Shown here: positions 7,801 to 15,512 of the stretch, in pieces
Numbering within the stretch: the stretch's first letter is position 1
How the letters are laid out: each line of letters begins with the position of its first letter
Made by a program: the position numbers and the translations under genes
Source of the DNA: DAITMV01 sp046318595
GTDB taxonomy: Bacteria > Pseudomonadota > Gammaproteobacteria > Burkholderiales > Burkholderiaceae_B
Assembly: GCA_046318595.1 (NCBI GenBank)
Contig: JBKCTV010000058.1
Coordinates: forward strand, 1-24,300
Length of the DNA stretch: 24,300 nucleotides
Direction: 5' to 3'
The notes under the pieces: model-generated
Told to the model about the DNA's origin: nothing
Seen by the model: the letters and a program-made list of their open reading frames with translations, nothing else
Database searches by the model: none

Positions 7801-9299
7801 GCGCCCCCTTGACCGAAGCGGCCTTTGCCGCGCTGGCCGCCGAGGGCTATAACCGCATCCCCTTGCTGGTCGAGTGTTTCGCCGATCTGGATACGCCGCT
7901 GTCCCTGTATCTGAAGCTCGCCAACGAAGCGAATACCTTCCTGTTGGAGTCGGTGGTCGGTGGCGAACGCTTCGGGCGCTATTCTTTCGTTGGCCTGGCG
8001 TCGCGCACCCGCTTGACGGTACGAAACGGGCTGACCGAGGTATGGACCGACGGAGTGGCGGTCGAGTCTTCCCGGGAAGACCCGCTGCGCTTCATCGAGC
8101 AGTATCATGCGCGTTTTCGGGTGCCCGATATGCCCGGCCTGCCGAGGTTTTGCGGTGGTCTGGCCGGCTATTTCGGCTATGACACCGTCCGTTTCATCGA
8201 GCCGCGGCTGGCGGCGCAGCAGCCGATCGACGACTTGCATCTGCCGGACATCCTGTTGATGTTGACCGACCGCCTGGCCGTGATCGACAACCTCAAAGGC
8301 AAGATTTATCTGATCGTCTATGCCGATCCGGCGCAGCCCGGCGCGTGGCGCGCCGCGCAGGCGGAGCTGCGCGCCTTGTTGCAGCGTCTGCGCCAGCCGG
8401 TGGCGATCCCGTCGAGCCCGCCCAGTGCCGCCACGGCCGTCGAGCGCGGTTTCGCCAAAAACGATTATCTCGCGGCGGTCGCGAAGGCCAAGGAATACAT
8501 TGCGGCGGGTGACGTCATGCAGGTGGTTCTCGGCCAGCGCCTGACCAAGGCATTCACTGACGCGCCGCTCAGCCTGTACCGCGCCTTGCGCTCGCTGAAC
8601 CCGTCGCCGTATATGTTCTACTACGATTTCGGCGATTTTCAGGTGGTCGGCTCGTCGCCGGAAATTCTCGTTCGCCAGGAGCCGACGGAGGTGCCCGGCG
8701 ACATGTTGGTGACCTTGCGACCGATTGCCGGAACGCGGCCGCGCGGCGCCACCGCCAGCGCCGACGAAGCGCTGGCGGTCGACCTCTTGCAGGACGCCAA
8801 GGAAATCGCCGAGCATGTCATGTTGATCGACCTGGCGCGCAATGACCTCGGGCGCATCGCGACCACCGGCTCGGTGCGATTGACCGAAAAAATGGTCATC
8901 GAGCGGTATTCGCATGTCATGCACATCGTGTCGAATGTTCAGGCGACCTTGCGGCCGGGCGTGAGTGTCATGGACGTGCTGCGCGCGACTTTTCCCGCCG
9001 GCACCTTATCCGGCGCGCCCAAAATCCGCGCCATGCAAATCATCGACGAGCTCGAACCGACCCGGCGCGGTGTCTACGGTGGCGCATGCGGTTACCTGAG
9101 CTTTTCCGGCGCGATGGACGTGGCGATTGCGATTCGCACCGGGGTCGTCAAAGACGGCATCTTGTATGTGCAGGCCGGGGCCGGCATCGTCGCCGACTCG
9201 GTACCCGAGAAAGAATGGGAAGAAACCGAGAACAAGGCGCGCGCCGTCATCCGCGCCGCCGAGCAGGTTCAAGAGGGGTTGGATCTCGTGCTGCGTTGA
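7797..9299 (+). CDS. trpE: Anthranilate synthase component I
   Basis: This 500-residue protein is full length. The N-terminal regulatory part includes LLESVVGGERFGRYSF, around the tryptophan-binding LLES motif. The C-terminal chorismate-binding domain has GDVMQVVLGQRL, NPSPYMFY, GSSPEILVR, TLRPIAGTRPRG, LARNDLGRI, FPAGTLSGAPKIRA and GAGIVADS. With the TrpG amidotransferase it turns chorismate and glutamine into anthranilate, the first step of tryptophan synthesis. The start overlaps the rpe stop. Its usual partner gene trpG lies about 13.8 kb downstream, on the far side of the restriction island. I see no leader peptide or attenuator before trpE, which is expected given the coupling to rpe. 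Confidence 0.98.
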   Translation: MSAPLTEAAFAALAAEGYNRIPLLVECFADLDTPLSLYLKLANEANTFLLESVVGGERFGRYSFVGLASRTRLTVRNGLTEVWTDGVAVESSREDPLRFIEQYHARFRVPDMPGLPRFCGGLAGYFGYDTVRFIEPRLAAQQPIDDLHLPDILLMLTDRLAVIDNLKGKIYLIVYADPAQPGAWRAAQAELRALLQRLRQPVAIPSSPPSAATAVERGFAKNDYLAAVAKAKEYIAAGDVMQVVLGQRLTKAFTDAPLSLYRALRSLNPSPYMFYYDFGDFQVVGSSPEILVRQEPTEVPGDMLVTLRPIAGTRPRGATASADEALAVDLLQDAKEIAEHVMLIDLARNDLGRIATTGSVRLTEKMVIERYSHVMHIVSNVQATLRPGVSVMDVLRATFPAGTLSGAPKIRAMQIIDELEPTRRGVYGGACGYLSFSGAMDVAIAIRTGVVKDGILYVQAGAGIVADSVPEKEWEETENKARAVIRAAEQVQEGLDLVLR

Positions 9300-9301
9300 C
9301 T

Positions 9302-9859
9302 TTACAGCAAAGCCGGGTTGAGCCGCCAAAGTGTAAAGTTCAGCGCTGCCGCAAAGCTGACCCACGCCCAGTATGGCAGCAGCAGCCACGCTGCTTTTGG
9401 CCGGATGCGCCAGAAGCTTGCGACCGTGGCACCGATCAGCAGCCATAGGATGGCGATCTCGACCAGCGCCCACCCACCTGCGCGCCATGCAAAAAACACC
9501 CAGGTCCAGAGCGCATTAGCGCCCAACTGAAGCAGGAACAACCATGTGGCGCGGGTGCGCTCGCGAGACACATCGCTTTGCCTGACCAACCAGGCGGCGA
9601 TAGCCATGAGTGTATAAAGCACAGTCCATGCGGGGCCGAACAGCCACGCCGCTGGCGCCCAGACGGGCTGAACGAGTTGGCTGTAGAAGCCAGCGGCGTC
9701 GCGCGAGGCCCAGCCGCCGATGGCTGCGGCGGTGAAGCTGATGAGCAGCCAGCCGAGCAAGGGCAGCCAGGGGCGATACGTAGCGGGTGTATTGGGCAAT
9801 CTAGTGGGCAAAATATTCGTTTCTTGAAATTCGCTCAGAAAGCGGAGGCCACCGAACAT
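9302..9859 (-). CDS. tspO: TspO/MBR family membrane protein
   Basis: The reading frame gives 185 residues with five predicted membrane helices, the TspO/peripheral benzodiazepine receptor layout. Family blocks seen are SFTAAAIGGWAS, PVWAPAAWLFGPAWTVLYT, LGANALWTWVFFAWR, and the final LLPYWAWVSFAAALNFTLW. Bacterial TspO proteins bind porphyrins and cholesterol-like ligands and modulate stress responses. TspO proteins are usually near 160 residues; the roughly 35 residues before the first helix here have no family resemblance and lie next to a transposase remnant. The native start may therefore have been replaced or may be a TTG further in (for example 9811). It converges on trpE with 2 bases between the stops. 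Confidence 0.88.
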   Translation of the reverse strand: MFGGLRFLSEFQETNILPTRLPNTPATYRPWLPLLGWLLISFTAAAIGGWASRDAAGFYSQLVQPVWAPAAWLFGPAWTVLYTLMAIAAWLVRQSDVSRERTRATWLFLLQLGANALWTWVFFAWRAGGWALVEIAILWLLIGATVASFWRIRPKAAWLLLPYWAWVSFAAALNFTLWRLNPALL

Positions 9860-9900
9860 AGTATCATTTTGCCGTGTGAATACAGTGCCAGGCCCCCACG

Positions 9901-10038
9901 GCGCATTTTGACGGTATCGACCAGGATTTCGAACGTCACATCGGCAGAACAGTTGGACAGGAAATACCGCGTCGGCTCGGCCTTATCCAGCGCCAGAGGC
10001 CACTCGATGAGCAGCCATCTTGGCTCGCGCCTTGTGCT
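9901..10038 (-). pseudogene. IS701-like transposase remnant
   Basis: The minus strand encodes 46 residues resembling part of the catalytic domain of IS701-type DDE transposases: EPRWLLIEWPLALDKAEP, then TRYFLSN and EILVDTVKMR. In complete members this is followed by a WRIERDYQELK-like segment. Here the resemblance stops abruptly at KMR (9901), and an in-frame stop lies at 10039-10041 on the other side. No terminal inverted repeats are visible. This is a dead fragment at the exact boundary between the core genes and the restriction island. The family call is from memory of the motif. Confidence 0.6.
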
Positions 10039-10075
10039 TCAGCCAAACCCAAGCAATTGAAACCGGACTTTTACG

Positions 10076-11626
10076 ATGACAAGCAACCAACAACGTGCAG
10101 CCCTACAACGCCAGATCTGGCAAATCGCCAACGATGTCCGAGGCGCGGTCGACGGCTGGGATTTCAAGCAGTATGTGCTTGGCACCTTGTTTTATCGCTT
10201 CATCAGCGAAAACTTCGCCAACTACATTGAAGGCGGTGACGACAGCATCGATTACGCAAAGCTGGACGATGCCGTCATCGGTCACGACACCAAAGACGAC
10301 GCCATCAAAACCAAGGGCTACTTCATCTATCCCAGCCAGCTATTCGCCACGGTGGCTGCCAATGCGAACACCAACGAGCGCCTGAACACCGACCTGGCGG
10401 CCATTTTTTCAGCGATTGAAAACTCCGCCCTGGGCTATCCGTCGGAGCGCGACATCCGCGGCCTGTTTGCCGACTTCGACACCACCAGTAACAAGCTTGG
10501 CAATACCGTCAAAGACAAAAACACGCGTTTGGCCGCTGTGCTCAAGGGCGTGGCTGAACTGAGCTTCGGTGACTTTGAAAGCAGTCAAATCGACCTCTTT
10601 GGCGATGCCTACGAATTCCTCATTTCCAACTACGCCGCCAATGCGGGCAAATCCGGCGGTGAGTTTTTCACGCCCCAGCATGTTTCCAAGCTGATTGCCA
10701 TGCTCGCGATGCACAAACAAACCAGCGTCAACAAAATTTACGACCCCGCTTGTGGCTCGGGCTCATTGTTGCTGCAAGCCAAAAAGCACTTTGACCAGCA
10801 CTTGATCGAAGACGGCTTTTGGGGGCAGGAGCTGAACCACACCACCTACAACCTGGCGCGCATGAACATGTTCCTGCACAACGTCAACTACGACAAGTTC
10901 AACATCCACCTGGGCGACACGCTGCGTGACCCTCATTTCAAGGACGACAAACCGTTTGACGCCATCGTTTCCAACCCGCCGTATTCGGTGAAGTGGATCG
11001 GCAGCGACGACCCCACCCTCATCAACGACGACCGCTTTGCCCCTGCAGGCGTACTTGCCCCGAAATCCAAAGCCGACTTCGCCTTTGTACTCCATGCACT
11101 CAGTTACCTGTCAAGCAAAGGCCGCGCGGCCATCGTTTGCTTCCCCGGCATTTTTTACCGGGGCGGAGCCGAGCAAAAAATCCGTCAATATCTGGTGGAC
11201 AACAACTATGTGGAAACGGTGATATCGCTGGCGTCCAACCTGTTTTTTGGCACCACCATTGCCGTGACCATTCTCGTGCTGTCCAAACACAAGCTTGATA
11301 CCACCACCCAGTTCATCGACGCCAGCGGCTTGTTCAAAAAAGAAACCAACAATAACGTGCTGCTGGATGCGCACATCGAGCAGATCATGCAGGTGTTCGA
11401 CAGCAAGGCCAACGTGGATCATTTTGCCCGCGCGGTCAGCCATGCCGACATCGCCGCCAACGACTACAACCTGTCGGTGAGCAGCTATGTGGAGGCCAAA
11501 GACACCCGCGAAGTGGTGGATATCACAAAGCTCAACGCCGAGCTGAAAATCACCGTCGCCAAAATCGACCAACTGCGCAAAGAAATTGACGCGATAGTGG
11601 CCGAGATTGAAGGAGGTGAAGCGTGA
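10076..11626 (+). CDS. hsdM: Type I restriction-modification DNA methyltransferase subunit
   Basis: This 516-residue N6-adenine methyltransferase is of the EcoR124I/type IC kind. An N-terminal helical domain (WDFKQYVLGTLFYRFISE) precedes the Rossmann methylase fold. The AdoMet-binding motif I is DPACGSGSLLL from residue 223, and the catalytic motif IV is NPPY at residues 300-303. A C-terminal helix (KLNAELKITVAKIDQLRKEI) probably contacts HsdS. It forms M2S with HsdS, which methylates the recognition site, and R2M2S with HsdR, which restricts. It is the first gene of the island operon, with only a weak GGA ahead of the ATG. Its stop overlaps the GTG start of the next gene by 4 bases. Confidence 0.97.
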   Translation: MTSNQQRAALQRQIWQIANDVRGAVDGWDFKQYVLGTLFYRFISENFANYIEGGDDSIDYAKLDDAVIGHDTKDDAIKTKGYFIYPSQLFATVAANANTNERLNTDLAAIFSAIENSALGYPSERDIRGLFADFDTTSNKLGNTVKDKNTRLAAVLKGVAELSFGDFESSQIDLFGDAYEFLISNYAANAGKSGGEFFTPQHVSKLIAMLAMHKQTSVNKIYDPACGSGSLLLQAKKHFDQHLIEDGFWGQELNHTTYNLARMNMFLHNVNYDKFNIHLGDTLRDPHFKDDKPFDAIVSNPPYSVKWIGSDDPTLINDDRFAPAGVLAPKSKADFAFVLHALSYLSSKGRAAIVCFPGIFYRGGAEQKIRQYLVDNNYVETVISLASNLFFGTTIAVTILVLSKHKLDTTTQFIDASGLFKKETNNNVLLDAHIEQIMQVFDSKANVDHFARAVSHADIAANDYNLSVSSYVEAKDTREVVDITKLNAELKITVAKIDQLRKEIDAIVAEIEGGEA

Positions 11627-12717
11627 GTGAGGTGCCACACGCATTGCCCCTGGGCTACGCTGAACTGCTCAGCGACGTTAAGCAGCGGGTCCGCCACGCC
11701 CAAACGCGGGCTGTGCTGGCGGTCAATGCCGAGCTGATCCGCCTTTACTGGGACATTGGTGCGTTGATCGATCGCCGCCAGAAAAAAGAAGGCTGGGGTG
11801 CGGGTGTGATACCGCGCCTGGCTGCCGACCTGCACAACGAACTGCCCGAGGAGAAAGGATTTTCCGAGCGCAACATCAAGCGCATGCTGGCCTTCTACCG
11901 CGAATACCCTAAGCTGGACTTTGTGCCACAAGCTGTGGCACAAACCGATACCGCTCCAGAAGTGCCACAAGCTGCGGCACAATTTGAGGCGAAGCTAGTG
12001 CAAGCCATCCCCTGGGGGCACCACGCCGAGTTGATGGCCAAGGTCAAAGACTTGCCTACCCGCCGCTGGTACATGCAAGCCACCTTGCAGCACGGCTGGA
12101 GCCGCAACATCCTGGTCATGCAGATCGAGTCCGCCGCCCACCAGCGCCAGGGGCGAACCATCAGCAACTTCGCCAGCCGCCTGCCAGCGCCTGAGTCCGA
12201 CCTGGTTCAACAAACCCTCAAAGACCCTTATCTGTTCGATTTTCTGACCCTGGCGTCCGGATTTCACGAGCGCGAACTGGAAACCGGTCTGGTCACCCAT
12301 CTGGAAAAATTCTTGCTGGAGCTCGGCCAAGGCTTTGCTTTTGTCGGGCGGCAATACCACCTCGATATCGGCGATCAAGACTTCTACATCGACCTGCTGT
12401 TTTATCACCTCAAGCTGCGCTGCTACGTGGTGATCGACCTCAAACGCGGTGACTTCAAACCCGAATACGCCGGAAAAATCAACTTCTACTGCAACGTGGT
12501 GGATGACCAACTCCGCCACGAAACCGATCAACCCACCATCGGTCTGATCCTTTGTCAGCAACCCAACCGCGTGCTGGCGGAATACGCCCTGCGCGGCGTC
12601 GATAAACCCATCGGCGTTTCCAGCTACGAACTCACCCGCGCCCTGCCGGAAAACCTTGGGAGCAGCCTGCCCAGCATTGAGCAAATCGAGCGGGAATTGC
12701 AGGGAGGCGAGGCATGA
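11623..12717 (+). CDS. DUF1016/YhcG-family PDDEXK nuclease
   Basis: This 364-residue protein starts with GTG, overlapping the hsdM stop. The N-terminal DUF1016_N domain has RLYWDIGALIDRRQ, GWGAGVIPRLAADL and FSERNIKRMLAFYREYP. After a variable linker (about residues 98-125) comes IPWGHHAELMAKVKD, and the C-terminal half is a PDDEXK nuclease core with FYIDLLFYHLKLRCYVVIDLK (catalytic Asp and the Asp-Leu-Lys pair), then EYAGKINFYCNVVDD. Genes of this family are often lodged in type I restriction operons; their job there is not well defined. The linker is encoded by two GC-rich palindromes in a 39-base-period repeat. The stop overlaps the hsdS start (ATGA), so it is fully embedded in the operon. 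Confidence 0.92.
   Translation: MSEVPHALPLGYAELLSDVKQRVRHAQTRAVLAVNAELIRLYWDIGALIDRRQKKEGWGAGVIPRLAADLHNELPEEKGFSERNIKRMLAFYREYPKLDFVPQAVAQTDTAPEVPQAAAQFEAKLVQAIPWGHHAELMAKVKDLPTRRWYMQATLQHGWSRNILVMQIESAAHQRQGRTISNFASRLPAPESDLVQQTLKDPYLFDFLTLASGFHERELETGLVTHLEKFLLELGQGFAFVGRQYHLDIGDQDFYIDLLFYHLKLRCYVVIDLKRGDFKPEYAGKINFYCNVVDDQLRHETDQPTIGLILCQQPNRVLAEYALRGVDKPIGVSSYELTRALPENLGSSLPSIEQIERELQGGEA
11920..11980 (+). repeat. Two palindromic repeats (39-base period) inside the DUF1016 gene
   Basis: The motif GTGCCACAAGCTGYGGCAC occurs at 11923-11941 and 11962-11980. The first copy extends to a perfect 11-bp palindrome, TTTGTGCCACA (11920-11930) and TGTGGCACAAA (11934-11944), with a 3-base centre; the second has one mismatch. 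The period is 39 bases (13 codons), so the copy number can change without breaking the frame. The encoded peptide repeats VPQA[VA]AQ. Confidence 0.85.
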
Positions 12718-13919
12718 GCGGCGTGAACTTTTTGGACAAGCTGTTGGATGGGGCGGGGGTTGAGTGGACGGCGTTGGGCGATGAGCGATTCTTTGAAATT
12801 GCCAATAGCGGTAGAACGCCAGTAAAGGCTTCATTGCGGCAGCCGGGCGAGATTCCATACTACGGTGCAAACAACATTCAAGACTACGTAGATGGGCACA
12901 CGCACGATGGTGTGTTTGTTTTGATTGCGGAGGATGGCTCTGCAAGTCTAGAAAACTACTCTATTCAATACGCTGAGGGAAAATTTTGGGCAAACAATCA
13001 CGTTCATGTTGTGCGTGGTACTCAGGCAGTCAACACAAGGTTTTTGTATCACTACTTGTCTATTGTTAATTTCATTCCGTTTCTCACTGGCGGTGGCCGT
13101 GCGAAGTTAACCAAGGGCAGCATGGTGGAAATTGAAATCCCCATCCCCTGCCCAGACAACCCCCCAAAATCGCTTGAAATCCAAGCCGAAATCGCCCGCA
13201 TTTTGGACGCATTTACCTCGCTTACAACCGAGCTTACAACCGAGCTTACAACCCGCAAACAACAATACAAGCACTACCGCGACCAGTTGCTGAGTTTTGA
13301 AGATGGGGAAGTGGAGTGGAAAAATTTGCCGGAGATGGCACTTGATTTTGGGCGCGGTAAATCTAAGCATCGACCGAGAAACGACGGGAAGTTGTACGGA
13401 GGCAATATACCTTTCATACAAACAGGCGACATCAGGAGCGCATCGCACATCATCATGGAATACAGTCAAACCTACAGCGTGCTTGGCCTAAAGCAAAGCA
13501 AGTTGTGGCCCAAGGGAACACTCTGCATCACGATTGCAGCGAATATTGCGGAAACATCTATATTGGGCTTTGATGCCTGTTTCCCTGACAGCGTCATTGG
13601 CTTTGTCGCTGACCCCCAAAAAACCAGTACCGACTATGTCGAATACCTCCTTCAATCAGTAAAAAACAAGCTGGAAGAAAAAGGGAAAGAAAAGAGTAGC
13701 GCGCAAAGTAATATTAATCTGGCTACTTTTGAACAATTAAAGCTGCCTTTCCCGTCGCTCACAGAACAAGCCCGCATCGTCACCGTCCTCGATAAATTCG
13801 ATGCGCTGACGAGCTCCATCACCGAAGGCTTGCCCCGCGAAATCGAACTGCGCCAAAAACAATACGCACATTACCGCAGTTTGCTGTTGAGCTTTCCCAA
13901 GCCGAACACACAAGGATAA
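12714..13919 (+). CDS. hsdS: Type I restriction-modification specificity subunit
   Basis: This 401-residue protein has the two-fold layout of HsdS. Target recognition domain 1 covers about residues 15-145 (IPYYGANNIQDYV, FWANNHVHVVRG). A central conserved helix (EIQAEIARILDAFTSL, TTELTTELTT, QQYKHYRDQLLSF) follows. Target recognition domain 2 covers about residues 203-350 (GGNIPFIQTGDIRS, GTLCITIAAN). A distal helix repeats the central one (EQARIVTVLDKFDALTSS, QKQYAHYRSLLLSF). Each domain reads one half of a bipartite recognition site and the helices set the spacer length. The domain-coding DNA is more AT-rich than the helices, as expected for modules exchanged by recombination. The target cannot be predicted by eye. 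It is 6 bases from the RhuM-Fic gene. Confidence 0.95.
   Translation: MSGVNFLDKLLDGAGVEWTALGDERFFEIANSGRTPVKASLRQPGEIPYYGANNIQDYVDGHTHDGVFVLIAEDGSASLENYSIQYAEGKFWANNHVHVVRGTQAVNTRFLYHYLSIVNFIPFLTGGGRAKLTKGSMVEIEIPIPCPDNPPKSLEIQAEIARILDAFTSLTTELTTELTTRKQQYKHYRDQLLSFEDGEVEWKNLPEMALDFGRGKSKHRPRNDGKLYGGNIPFIQTGDIRSASHIIMEYSQTYSVLGLKQSKLWPKGTLCITIAANIAETSILGFDACFPDSVIGFVADPQKTSTDYVEYLLQSVKNKLEEKGKEKSSAQSNINLATFEQLKLPFPSLTEQARIVTVLDKFDALTSSITEGLPREIELRQKQYAHYRSLLLSFPKPNTQG
13221..13253 (+). repeat. 12-bp tandem repeat in the hsdS spacer helix
   Basis: The unit CTTACAACCGAG occurs at 13221-13232 and 13233-13244, and its first nine bases recur at 13245-13253. It encodes Leu-Thr-Thr-Glu repeats in the central spacer helix. 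EcoR124I and EcoR124II differ by one four-residue repeat (TAEL) at the same place, which changes their recognition-site spacer by one base. This repeat is placed and sized to do the same. Confidence 0.9.
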
Positions 13920-13925
13920 ACATTC

Positions 13926-14930
13926 ATGTCAACACCCGAGCCACAAATTCAAATTTTCACCAGTGCCGATGGGCAAGTGCAACTGAACATCAAACTGGAA
14001 CAAGAAACCCTATGGCTGAGTCAACTCCAAATGGGCAACTTGTTTGAAACAAGTCCTGAAAACGTTTTGATGCACCTTAGAAATATCTTTACAGATCAGG
14101 AGCTTGATGAAACAGCAACTGCTAAGGATTTCTTAGTAGTTCGCCAAGAAGGCAAGCGACAGGTTCAACGCCAAATCAAACACTATAACCTCGATGCCGT
14201 TATTTCCGTCGGTTACCGCGTCAATTCCAGCCGCGCTACCCAGTTTCGCATTTGGGCCACCCGCACCCTGAAACAGCACTTGGTTGACGGCTACACCCTG
14301 AACCAAAGCCGTTTGCAAGCACGAGGCGTTGAGTTTGAACAGGTCATTCAACTGCTCACCCACACCTTGACCAATCAGCAACTGGTGCAGCCCGAAGGTT
14401 CGGCGGTGCTGTCGGTCATTTCAGACTACGCCCGCAGTTGGAGCTTGCTGCAAGGCTATGATGAGCAAAGCCTAGCCGCGCTTCCCCACAGGCAAACGGA
14501 CATGCAAGCCTTGCATTTGCCCGATGTATTGGCCGCCATTACAGCGCTCAAGACTGCCCTCATGGCCAAAGGTGAGGCCACCGAATTGTTTGGCCAAGTG
14601 CGCGGCGAAGGCTTGGCCTCGGCCATTTCCACCATTGAACAAGGCTTTGGCGACGAATGGTTCTACCCGCATGTGGCCAGCCGTGCTGCGCATTTGCTGT
14701 ACTTCGTCATCAAAAACCACCCCTTGGCCGACGGCAACAAGCGCAGCGGCTCGTTTCTGTTTTTGTGGTACTTGCGTTTAAACCAGCATTTGCTGGCCAA
14801 ACCTGTGGAGCAACTGATTAACGACAACACACTCGTTGCGCTGGCCTTGTTGGTGGCAGAAAGCAAACCAGAGCAAAAAGAGTTGATGATTCGGCTGGTC
14901 GAGCATTTTGTTTTGCTGAAGGACGTCTGA
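13926..14930 (+). CDS. RhuM-domain/Fic fusion protein
   Basis: This 334-residue protein has two parts. Residues 1-150 match the virulence RhuM domain (IKLEQETLWLSQLQMGNLF, HLRNIFTDQEL, then YNLDAVISVGYRVNSSRATQ before FRIWA). The C-terminal half is a Fic/Doc domain with the active-site loop HPLADGNKRSG at residues 265-275, in which His265 would be the base and Asp269 the metal ligand. Fic proteins transfer AMP or other phosphate groups to target proteins; Doc phosphorylates EF-Tu. The loop has Leu where Phe is usual, and GNKR rather than GNGR, so the precise chemistry is uncertain. It follows hsdS by 6 bases and precedes the RelA/SpoT-like gene by 1 base. No inhibitory (S/T)XXXE(G/N) helix was identified. 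Confidence 0.9.
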   Translation: MSTPEPQIQIFTSADGQVQLNIKLEQETLWLSQLQMGNLFETSPENVLMHLRNIFTDQELDETATAKDFLVVRQEGKRQVQRQIKHYNLDAVISVGYRVNSSRATQFRIWATRTLKQHLVDGYTLNQSRLQARGVEFEQVIQLLTHTLTNQQLVQPEGSAVLSVISDYARSWSLLQGYDEQSLAALPHRQTDMQALHLPDVLAAITALKTALMAKGEATELFGQVRGEGLASAISTIEQGFGDEWFYPHVASRAAHLLYFVIKNHPLADGNKRSGSFLFLWYLRLNQHLLAKPVEQLINDNTLVALALLVAESKPEQKELMIRLVEHFVLLKDV

Positions 14931-14931
14931 C

Positions 14932-15492
14932 ATGGAAAAAATTCAAAAAATTAAACAACTGGTCAGCGAAATCAACCGTGTGCATTTTGATTTTTCCAAT
15001 GAGTATTTTGCAACGGGAAAGATCGAAAAGATCAATCTTTCGAAGACCATTTCCCATGTGCCAGCAAGCCATGTTTATAAATATCGCCTGACATTGCACG
15101 AATGCGTGAATGATTACCTGATGACGGCGGATATCGATATTAAATACTTTTACCGCGTCAAAACCAGAGAAAGTATTGACGACAAAATTGAGCGTTTCTC
15201 AGCCCGGCAAGAGCAATACCCTGTGAATAACTGGTTAAATGATATTTTTGGCGCCCGGATTATTCTCACAGCAGATGAAATCAACTCTGTGATGGCGTTG
15301 CTGGACGACTGGCAAGATGATTTGAGCCTGAAAAACTGGTATTTGCGCGACAAAGAGGGCTACAAAGGCTTGCATATTTACTTCAAAAACAAGAGTAACT
15401 TCTATTTTCCATGGGAGCTGCAAATCTGGGATGCAGCAGACCTTCAAAGCAATATCAAAAATCACGAAAAATTCAAACGAAATTTTGTATAA
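14932..15492 (+). CDS. RelA/SpoT-fold nucleotide synthetase (small alarmone synthetase-like)
   Basis: This 186-residue single-domain protein shows the (p)ppGpp synthetase motifs in order: R75-x-K77-xxx-S81-I82-xx-K85 (ATP-binding G-loop), D104-IFGARII (metal-binding Asp), G143-Y144-KGLH148 (guanine-stacking Tyr) and W-E162-LQ164-IW (catalytic Glu). There is no HD hydrolase, TGS or ACT domain, so the size and layout fit the small alarmone synthetases, which include housekeeping RelQ/RelP and the toxic toxSAS/CapRel types. The canonical Arg of QIRT is Trp here, and Ser of GYxSxH is Gly, which points to a divergent subfamily. The product (ppGpp, ppApp, or pyrophosphorylated tRNA) is unknown. The gene is AT-rich: 14941-15000 has 19 G/C of 60. 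It is 1 base after RhuM-Fic and 20 bases before the next RhuM gene. Confidence 0.85.
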   Translation: MEKIQKIKQLVSEINRVHFDFSNEYFATGKIEKINLSKTISHVPASHVYKYRLTLHECVNDYLMTADIDIKYFYRVKTRESIDDKIERFSARQEQYPVNNWLNDIFGARIILTADEINSVMALLDDWQDDLSLKNWYLRDKEGYKGLHIYFKNKSNFYFPWELQIWDAADLQSNIKNHEKFKRNFV

Positions 15493-15512
15493 GCAAGCGA
15501 AACCTGAAACCT

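Noticed and set aside
7728..8924. Minus-strand open frame of 398 codons opposite trpE
   Set aside because: trpE is unmistakable on the plus strand; the antisense frame reads as GC-rich low-complexity sequence without a family.
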